Source: DATJUF01 sp035524095
GTDB taxonomy: Bacteria; Desulfobacterota; Binatia; Binatales; Binataceae
DNA: 19,477 nucleotides
Assembly: GCA_035524095.1 (NCBI GenBank)
Contig: DATKPK010000007.1
Location: forward strand, 1-19,477
Reading direction: 5' to 3'
Part shown: positions 14,968-19,477 of the stretch, piece after piece
How the letters are laid out: each line of letters opens with the position of its first letter
Position numbering within the stretch: position 1 is the stretch's first letter
Position numbers and translations under genes: made by a program
Notes under the pieces: model-generated
Told to the model about the DNA's origin: nothing
What the model saw: the letters and a program-made list of their open reading frames with translations, nothing else
Databases searched by the model: none

Positions 14968-15381
14968 ATGGCTTCTGCACAAGGTGGCTGTATGTGTGGC
15001 GCGGTGCGATACGAATGCACTGCGGATCCGATGTTCATGGGCAATTGCCATTGCCGGGATTGCCAGCGGGCGAGTGGGTCCGGTTATGCGCCAGCGATCG
15101 GGGTTCCACAGAGCGCGGTGAAAATAACTGGCAACGTGAAATATTATGAGTCCAAGGGCGACAGCGGTCAGCTTGCGAAGCGTGCGTTCTGTCCAAATTG
15201 CGGATCGCGTCTATTCTCGGTGCCGACGTTCGCGCCGGACTTGATGGTTCTTGCAGCCGCCAGCCTGGACGATCCAAGCATCTACAAGCCGACGATCGAT
15301 ATTTACGCATCCAGCGCCCAGCCATGGGATCACATGGATCCGGCATTGCCGAAGTTCCCGAAAATGCCGCCGATGGGCTAA
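14968..15381 (+). CDS. GFA / CENP-V family zinc protein
   Basis: A 137-residue protein of the glutathione-dependent formaldehyde-activating (GFA) enzyme/CENP-V fold. The zinc ligands follow the family pattern: CMC (Cys8, Cys10), CHCRDC (Cys27, Cys29, Cys32) and CPNC (Cys75, Cys78) in AFCPNCGSRLF. AVRYEC and SASSAQPWDHM are also family-like. AAAGGAG at 14954-14960, seven bases from the ATG, fixes the start; the open frame upstream to 14860 is rejected. The family name overstates function: most members are uncharacterised zinc proteins and not proven formaldehyde-activating enzymes. No glutathione or formaldehyde dehydrogenase is nearby. Confidence 0.9.
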   Translation: MASAQGGCMCGAVRYECTADPMFMGNCHCRDCQRASGSGYAPAIGVPQSAVKITGNVKYYESKGDSGQLAKRAFCPNCGSRLFSVPTFAPDLMVLAAASLDDPSIYKPTIDIYASSAQPWDHMDPALPKFPKMPPMG

Positions 15382-15444
15382 CGACCGCGTCCTCGATGAT
15401 TCGCTTGCGAGCGCAGTAACGCATTAGGCAGCGATTCGATAGCG

Positions 15445-16239
15445 TCAATCCGGACGGCGAAGCGGTGGACGGCCGAGCGTGATGCCGCCGTCGATCGCAA
15501 TAATTTGGCCAGTGACGTTCGCGGCCTGATCGGAGCAGAGCCAAGAAACGGTACGACCGATGTCGTCGGGCGTCTGTTCGCGGCCGAGCGGGACCAGCGT
15601 CCGCACCGCGGCCTCGAAGGTGGCGCGGGCACGATCCTGGCCGCCGCCGATAGCGGCGCCGAGCTCTTCCCAGATTTTGGTGTAAATAAGGCCAGGGGCG
15701 ACGGCGTTAACGCGAATACCGGCTGATCCGAGTTGGAGCGCGAGCGAGCGGGTGTATGAAATCACGCCGGCCTTGGCTGCGGCATAGGCGGCGAGGCCGG
15801 GCGTCGCGAGCATCCCGGCGATCGACGAGGTATTGCATATAGCCGCACCGGAGCGCATCCGCGGCGCGACTTCTTTCGAAACCAGATAGACCGAGTTGAG
15901 ATTGAGATCGACGTAGCGGCGCCAAAGTTCGACGCTATGCCATTCAGTGTTCTGGCCGTCCTCAAACCAATTCGACTCGCCACCACCTGCATTGTTGCAT
16001 AGAACATCGGGATGCGGACCGAGCTTGGCGGTGATCGCTTCGAGGGTGACGCGAACTTGGGCCTCGTCGGTAACGTCAGCGGCGAAGCCCTGCACGCGAT
16101 CGGCGATATCGGCCGGCGGCGGCTGCAAGGCCTTGTCGGCGACGGCCACTTGATCGACGACCTTCTCGGCGAGCAGCGCGCGTACGATCGCGAGTCCGAT
16201 ACCTCGGGAACCGCCGGTCACAATTGCGTATTTAGCCAT
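15445..16239 (-). CDS. Short-chain dehydrogenase/reductase
   Basis: A 264-residue classical SDR oxidoreductase using NAD(P)H. The cofactor loop is TGGSRGIG (8-15), NNAG (82-85) stabilises the central sheet, and the catalytic residues are Ser139 (in NTSSIAG), Tyr152 and Lys156 (YAAAK). The conserved NAVAPGLI (178-185) and the C-terminal VTGQIIAIDGG complete the fold. Substrate cannot be inferred. A GTG at 16248 lies nine bases upstream in frame, but AAGGTG sits about six bases before the ATG at 16239, so ATG is the better start. It is downstream of the AI-2E-type permease gene on the same strand (150 bases apart) and convergent with the GFA gene. Confidence 0.92.
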   Translation of the reverse strand: MAKYAIVTGGSRGIGLAIVRALLAEKVVDQVAVADKALQPPPADIADRVQGFAADVTDEAQVRVTLEAITAKLGPHPDVLCNNAGGGESNWFEDGQNTEWHSVELWRRYVDLNLNSVYLVSKEVAPRMRSGAAICNTSSIAGMLATPGLAAYAAAKAGVISYTRSLALQLGSAGIRVNAVAPGLIYTKIWEELGAAIGGGQDRARATFEAAVRTLVPLGREQTPDDIGRTVSWLCSDQAANVTGQIIAIDGGITLGRPPLRRPD

Positions 16240-16352
16240 GGTAATCACCTTGTTGTTTAGAGCCGGGCGCAGCCTATCAGAATTCCCAACGCGTAACTCG
16301 CAGACTTGCCTATTCTCCCGGTTCTTGGGCTCAGAGTCTTAGGCACGACGCT

Positions 16353-16389
16353 CGCGGCCTCGCCGCGTGCACGGTCTCGCAAGCGAGAC
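16353..16389. repeat. Two adjacent hairpins after the AI-2E-family permease stop
   Basis: GTCTCGC (16374-16380) and GCGAGAC (16383-16389) are a perfect 7-bp inverted repeat separated by AA, abutting the permease stop codon. CGCGGC (16353-16358) and GCCGCG (16362-16367) are a second 6-bp inverted repeat separated by CTC. No T tract follows either on the minus strand, so they may form an mRNA-stabilising or attenuating structure between the permease and SDR genes. Confidence 0.45.
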
Positions 16390-17577
16390 TTACCTGGGTT
16401 CTTCGCCAAACCGAGCGGCAAGAGGCCGTTCCAGCTCGGAGGGGTGTTCGGCCGTGCCCGGAGCTGACGGGGGCGCATGCGTGGCGAGCGGCTGAGTGGT
16501 TGCGGCGACCTCGTGCGGGGGGATGCGAACGTAGGTACGGCGATAGACTTTGAGCAAAGCGGCAAAAACCGCAAGGATTGCGGGACCGGCGAAAATTCCG
16601 AGCGGGCCGAAGGCTTCGAGGCCACCGGCCAAACCGAAGAACAGCGCAAGCGTCGATAGCTCGGTGCCGTGGCGCATCGCGAGCGGCTTGATGAAGTTAT
16701 CGATAATTGCGAGGGCGATGGTCGACCATACGACCAAGAGAATCGCCGTGCCCCAACCGGATTGGAAGGCCAGGTAGATCGCGACTGGAATCCATACGAT
16801 CGCGGTTCCGCCGACTGGTAGCAGTCCACCAGCGGCGGTCGCGAGCGCGAGCAGAGCCCAATAAGGGACGCCACAGACAAGATAGCCGAGGCCGATCGTA
16901 ACGCCGTCGAGTAGGGCTGTGAGCATCAGGCCGCGCATCACGGAGGAAAGCGTGGCGCTCAAGGTCTCGAAGATCGCGACCTTGTCGACATCATGCAGCG
17001 GCATCAGCTCAAGAATCGAGAGGTAGTACGATTCGCCGTCGCGCAGCAGATAGAAGAGCGTGATCAAGGCGATAGCGAAGTGAAAGACGAAGTTGGCGAG
17101 ATTACTGGCGACAGCTCCGGTGTGCTCGAGGATGTAGCTACTGACCAGCTTCGCACCGCTGACACTGGCGCTATTGATTTCATCTTCGAGACGGATGCCG
17201 AATCGGGCAAGCATCGCCGTGATGCGGACACCGATATGACTGCTGGTGAGCCAATGATTGGCATAGCCCAAGCCGTTGTGGCCAGAGACAGCCGAGAGCG
17301 AATCGTAGATCGACTGGCTCTCATGGACGAGGCTGGCGGAGAGCCAAATCGTGGGCAGGACAACTCCGAGAGCGATTGCGAAGGAGATGATTGCAGCGGC
17401 GGCAGTACTGCTGCGCACCAGCCTTTTCAATTCACGCTGGGCGGGATGGGCGAGGAAGGCGAGCAGAATCGACCAGGCGATGGGAACCAGGAACGGCTCG
17501 ATCACTTGATAGAGCGCATAGGTGATCAGCGCCAGCAGTCCGAAGAAAAAAACCTGTACGATCCTTTCGCGATTCAT
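16390..17577 (-). CDS. AI-2E/PerM family membrane transporter
   Basis: A 395-residue polytopic membrane protein of the AI-2E (PF01594) family, which includes PerM, TqsA and UPF0118 proteins. Hydrophobic helices are visible near 8-45 (two), 60-82, 155-178, 208-270 and 275-345. The family regions YQVIEPFLVPIAWSILLAF (23-41), FYLLRDG (175-181), GVPYWALLALATAAGGLLPVGG (from 236) and the C-terminal pair DNFIKPLAMRHG and GGLEAFGPLGIFAGPAI are clear. A Pro/Ala-rich cytoplasmic tail ends the protein. Some relatives have been tied to quorum-signal export or Na+/H+ exchange, but substrate cannot be read from the sequence. It is divergent from the VOC gene across 72 bases and upstream of the SDR. Confidence 0.9.
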   Translation of the reverse strand: MNRERIVQVFFFGLLALITYALYQVIEPFLVPIAWSILLAFLAHPAQRELKRLVRSSTAAAAIISFAIALGVVLPTIWLSASLVHESQSIYDSLSAVSGHNGLGYANHWLTSSHIGVRITAMLARFGIRLEDEINSASVSGAKLVSSYILEHTGAVASNLANFVFHFAIALITLFYLLRDGESYYLSILELMPLHDVDKVAIFETLSATLSSVMRGLMLTALLDGVTIGLGYLVCGVPYWALLALATAAGGLLPVGGTAIVWIPVAIYLAFQSGWGTAILLVVWSTIALAIIDNFIKPLAMRHGTELSTLALFFGLAGGLEAFGPLGIFAGPAILAVFAALLKVYRRTYVRIPPHEVAATTQPLATHAPPSAPGTAEHPSELERPLAARFGEEPR

Positions 17578-17649
17578 GAATCTGTAGGATGAGCTTATCA
17601 GAAGCTCGGAGTATGGTCTCGCTCAGGGCATCAGAGGTTGGGTTATACG

Positions 17650-18078
17650 ATGGAAGTCAACGGGATTGCGCATATCTATCTGACCGTCGCCAATTATGAG
17701 GCTTGTGCGGCTTTTTATCGACGTTTGCTGCCATTTCTAGGCCTGACTTTCGTCGTGCGCGACACGGCGGAATCGCTTTATTGCATCGGCGGGCGGACCG
17801 GCTTCGGTATCACGCGGGCGGCGCCGGAATTCAGCAGTGAGCGGATCCGGCAGGAGCGCCCAGGACTACATCACATATGTTTCAGGGCGCGGGCGCGCGA
17901 GGATATCGATGCGGTCCATGCGCTGGTCAAGGAATTGGGCGCGAAAATCGTGCGGATGCCGGAAGAGGGTCAATGGGCGCCGGGGTACTATTCAATTTTG
18001 TTCGAGGATCCGGATGGGGCACGAATCGAAGTGAATTATATTCCGGGGAAGGGACTGTTGAGCGAGCGTAAGCCGTGA
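17650..18078 (+). CDS. VOC-superfamily (glyoxalase/dioxygenase fold) protein
   Basis: A 142-residue vicinal-oxygen-chelate fold protein with two beta-alpha-beta-beta-beta modules. Metal-ligand positions of the family are filled: His8 in IAHIYLTV, His75 (or 74) in GLHHICF, and Glu127 in RIEVNY. FEDPDGARIEV (118-128) is the usual module-2 strand. Members include glyoxalases, fosfomycin-resistance enzymes and ring-cleaving dioxygenases; which of these applies is not visible. The ATG at 17650 is preferred over a TTG at 17638 that lies directly on the AGAGG at 17633-17637; the resulting 12-base spacing is a little long. The next gene starts 42 bases after the stop and is probably co-transcribed. 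Confidence 0.88.
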   Translation: MEVNGIAHIYLTVANYEACAAFYRRLLPFLGLTFVVRDTAESLYCIGGRTGFGITRAAPEFSSERIRQERPGLHHICFRARAREDIDAVHALVKELGAKIVRMPEEGQWAPGYYSILFEDPDGARIEVNYIPGKGLLSERKP

Positions 18079-18119
18079 AACGGGCCGCCGGTGCCCTTTA
18101 TTTAGTCGAGGACAAGCAA

Positions 18120-18488
18120 ATGCCTTGGTACGCAGCGCACATAATCGTCTCAACCCGGCCGATCAAGCGCGACGGTGGGGAGATCTCGGTCTACGAAAAC
18201 GTAATTTTGTTGTCGGCTAAAGATGACGACGAGGCGGACGTGAAGGCAAAGCGATACGGAGAAAATTCGGTGGTCGAGGACGAAACGCTCAGAATAGATG
18301 GAGAACCTGCGGAAGAATCGTTCGTCGGAGTCCGAAAGATAATTGAGATAAGAGGACCAATCGATTCTGTCGGCGATGAACCCGTGGATGGCGCCGAGAT
18401 AACATATTCAGAAATGAGGGTGAAGGACGAGGAAGCGTTGGAGAAATTGGCGAAGGGCGACGAAGTAAGCGTGGAGTATCTGGAATAG
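18120..18488 (+). CDS. DUF4288-like protein
   Basis: A 122-residue soluble acidic protein. The start MPWYAAHIIVS followed by a strand, a VYENVILLSA strand and a DDDEADVKAKRYG helix matches the DUF4288 pattern. It contains many Asp/Glu and no membrane helix or Cys. GAGG (18108-18111), eight bases before the ATG, fixes the start; a GTG at 18075 overlapping the VOC stop is less likely. Function of the family is unknown. It probably shares a transcript with the VOC gene, but no functional tie is visible. A strong hairpin lies 28 bases past its stop. Confidence 0.75.
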   Translation: MPWYAAHIIVSTRPIKRDGGEISVYENVILLSAKDDDEADVKAKRYGENSVVEDETLRIDGEPAEESFVGVRKIIEIRGPIDSVGDEPVDGAEITYSEMRVKDEEALEKLAKGDEVSVEYLE

Positions 18489-18516
18489 ATTTGGCCGACG
18501 CTGTCGATGTCGGGAA

Positions 18517-18568
18517 GTCAGGCCGGTGGGATCGCACAGGAGCTATCCCACCAGCCTGACGGGTCAGG
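18517..18568. terminator. Long hairpin with a competing third arm
   Basis: Positions 18517-18532 and 18545-18560 pair over 16 positions with a single C-A mismatch around a 12-nt loop (outer stem GTCAGGC/GCCTGAC, inner GGTGGGAT/ATCCCACC). The CCTGAC arm (18555-18560) can instead pair with GTCAGG at 18563-18568, a repeat of the outer left arm. The structure sits between the convergent DUF4288 and lipoprotein genes. Neither strand has a T tract, so a Rho-independent terminator is possible only in a weak form. Confidence 0.5.
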
Positions 18569-18574
18569 TGGGGC

Positions 18575-19006
18575 TCAACTGAAGTGACGCAGGGCGGGGA
18601 GACTGGCGGCGGTAGCGGTAGGCATGCAGTTGCCGGCGACGGCTATCGTCGGCGGCACCAGAAGCTGATTGTTGGCGCCGGTATAACCGAGGGTCTGGCA
18701 GGCGAGATTGATCGCGCTCACCGCGTTGGCGGGAATGATCGTACCGCCCGCGAGTGCCGCATATTGCCCGGTGCACGCCTCGACACTCAGGCGGTATTCC
18801 TGGGCCGCTGAAACATTACAGGCCTGAGTCGCGTAGAGCGTGAGGACGCCCGGGTCATTCATCAGGACGTCGGTACCGATGATTTTTGACAGCATCGGCC
18901 CGGCGTTAAGCATAGGGCCGCTGGTGGTGGTGGCGCAGCCGCCGCAAAGAATCGCGAAGCTGCAGGCGGCGATAAAGCCAACGATATATCCCAGCCGTCG
19001 ATTCAT
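18575..19006 (-). CDS. Putative lipoprotein of unknown function
   Basis: A 143-residue exported protein. A basic start (MNRRLGY) leads into a hydrophobic segment (~7-20) and a lipobox-like LCGGC with Cys24 as the candidate modified residue; the -3 position is Cys rather than Leu, so lipidation is probable but not certain. The mature part contains four further Cys (in QACN, EACTG, LACQ, GNCM), which could form two disulfides, and no recognisable domain. AGGAGG nine bases before the ATG gives a strong ribosome-binding site and rejects an upstream in-frame start at 19051. It is convergent with DUF4288 and preceded by a long non-coding stretch. I cannot name a family. Confidence 0.7.
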   Translation of the reverse strand: MNRRLGYIVGFIAACSFAILCGGCATTTSGPMLNAGPMLSKIIGTDVLMNDPGVLTLYATQACNVSAAQEYRLSVEACTGQYAALAGGTIIPANAVSAINLACQTLGYTGANNQLLVPPTIAVAGNCMPTATAASLPALRHFS

Positions 19007-19097
19007 GGGCGATTTCCTCCTAGCGGTTCGGGTGGTGGCGTTCGACGCCAAAGGCTGATGACTCCGGTAAAGCTGAAAGCCGAGTAATCTCGACGCA

Positions 19098-19213
19098 GGG
19101 TGGAATAGCGCGGCGGGCGAAATTCGCTAAGGGTGAAATGCGCAACCGGTCGGCGGGTGAAAACTTCGGCTGACATTCCGCCGCGTGGCTGTCGACTGGA
19201 AGTTCGGCTGACA
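19098..19213. repeat. Cluster of GGGYGRAA repeats and a duplicated TTCGGCTGACA
   Basis: GGGTGGAA, GGGCGAAA, GGGTGAAA and GGGTGAAA start at 19098, 19115, 19131 and 19155. TTCGGCTGACA occurs at 19165-19175 and again at 19203-19213, both preceded by AC or AG and a run of A or G, 38 bases apart. Clustered terminal repeats with TG...CA termini and a GCGGGTGAAAA motif recall the multi-site ends of IS21-family elements, but no istA or istB is present, so a decayed end is only a hypothesis. Confidence 0.45.
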
Positions 19214-19300
19214 CATGAAAATAGCCCGGTAAAAAGGCCGGGATAGTTCACGCGGCAGCTCTGATGCTTTAGGCACTCCCTTTCCCTTCGTGGACTCAGG

Positions 19301-19331
19301 CGCGCAGCCCTCGCAATTGAGGGCTGTCGCG
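19301..19331. repeat. Strong hairpin in the lipoprotein upstream region
   Basis: CAGCCCTC (19305-19312) and GAGGGCTG (19319-19326) are a perfect 8-bp inverted repeat with a 6-nt loop. Allowing one bulged T (19327), four further pairs (CGCG with CGCG, 19301-19304 and 19328-19331) extend the stem to 12 bp. No T tract follows on either strand. It could be the end of a transcript entering from the right or a structured leader element. Confidence 0.45.
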
Positions 19332-19363
19332 GCGGGATCGGAAAATAGACGAGCTTGTGAGAC

Positions 19364-19380
19364 TGAGTGAGACTCACTCA
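19364..19380. promoter_or_regulatory. 17-bp palindrome, candidate operator
   Basis: TGAGTGAG-A-CTCACTCA is a perfect 8-bp inverted repeat about a single central A. The odd-length, compact symmetry is typical of operators for dimeric regulators such as the TetR family. It lies about 360 bases upstream of the lipoprotein gene and within 100 bases of the window edge, so it may belong to a gene outside the window. Confidence 0.45.
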
Positions 19381-19477
19381 CTGTCGATGGCGATCGAATA
19401 TTGCCGGAGGGGGGAAAGTCGTTTAATGTTGGTGGCCGCTTGATTAGCCGATTTGTCAAATCATATCCAGAGGCACG

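Larger units (their letters stand above)
19007..19477. other. Gene-free right end with repeats and palindrome
   Basis: No convincing gene is present. Open frames at 19003-19377 and 19127-19459 on the minus strand have atypical, low-complexity translations and overlap one another, and lack ribosome-binding sites. The stretch holds short direct repeats (19098-19213), a small CCCGG/CCGGG hairpin (19225-19242), a large hairpin (19301-19331) and a 17-bp palindrome (19364-19380). It serves at least as the 5' leader of the lipoprotein gene and may reach into a regulatory region of a gene right of the window. Confidence 0.6.

Noticed and set aside
16993..17592. A 199-codon open frame on the plus strand opposite the AI-2E-family permease
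   Set aside because: The highly acidic and Gln-rich translation is the usual antisense of membrane-protein codons; the permease frame is clear.
19127..19459. A 110-codon minus-strand open frame at the right end
   Set aside because: Low-complexity translation rich in Ser, Pro and Arg, with no domain and no ribosome-binding site, and it overlaps another similar frame (19003-19377).
1..19477. CRISPR arrays, tRNA or rRNA genes, prophage or toxin-antitoxin modules
   Set aside because: No direct-repeat arrays of CRISPR type, no tRNA T-arm signature, no phage structural genes and no toxin-antitoxin pair were seen on either strand.

Overview
This 19.5 kb window is a chromosomal segment from a Gram-negative bacterium of moderately high GC content. 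The evidence for Gram-negative is periplasmic c-type cytochromes, a membrane-anchored TlpA-like thioredoxin, Lgt, an S41 carboxy-terminal protease and a putative lipoprotein. The gene mix (delta-proteobacteria-like Lon and CtpA, paired epoxide-hydrolase-like enzymes, an SDR, Tad pilins) would fit a Desulfobacterota/Binatota-type lineage. That placement is a guess from general gene content, not a phylogenetic result. I see no rRNA, tRNA, CRISPR array, transposase gene or prophage.

Layout. (1) 1-1992: the 3' part of lon with a clear intrinsic terminator. (2) 2093-2644: a DUF1003 inner-membrane protein with a repeated coiled-coil tail. (3) 2684-5618, minus strand: lgt, tlpA-like and ctpA, a compact envelope operon (lipoprotein lipidation, thiol redox, periplasmic/tail-specific proteolysis). 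(4) 5711-7248, plus strand: dtd, a DUF1285-like gene and trmL, with the last two overlapping by 4 bp; dtd and trmL act on tRNA. (5) 7249-7571: an AT-richer gene-free leader, followed at 7572-9925 by three Tad-type pilin-like genes (a TadG-related gene and two TadE-like genes) without the secretion machinery. (6) 9941-10213, minus: a small zinc-ribbon protein. (7) 10321-13598, minus: cca tRNA nucleotidyltransferase followed by two different epoxide-hydrolase-like alpha/beta hydrolases. (8) 13767-15381, plus: two small monohaem cytochromes c and a GFA/CENP-V zinc protein. (9) 15445-17577, minus: an AI-2E/PerM-family permease and an SDR. (10) 17650-18488, plus: a VOC-family protein and a DUF4288-like protein. 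(11) 18575-19006, minus: a small putative lipoprotein of unknown function. (12) 19007-19477: a gene-free end with short direct repeats, a strong hairpin and a 17-bp palindrome.

Most genes are housekeeping or common accessory families, and I found no convincing new multi-gene system. The parts most worth a second look are the orphan Tad-type pilin trio with its long leader, the repeat-rich and palindrome-bearing right end, the mutually exclusive hairpin arms at 18517-18568, the diverged pair of epoxide-hydrolase-like enzymes, and the non-canonical active-site residues of Lgt.
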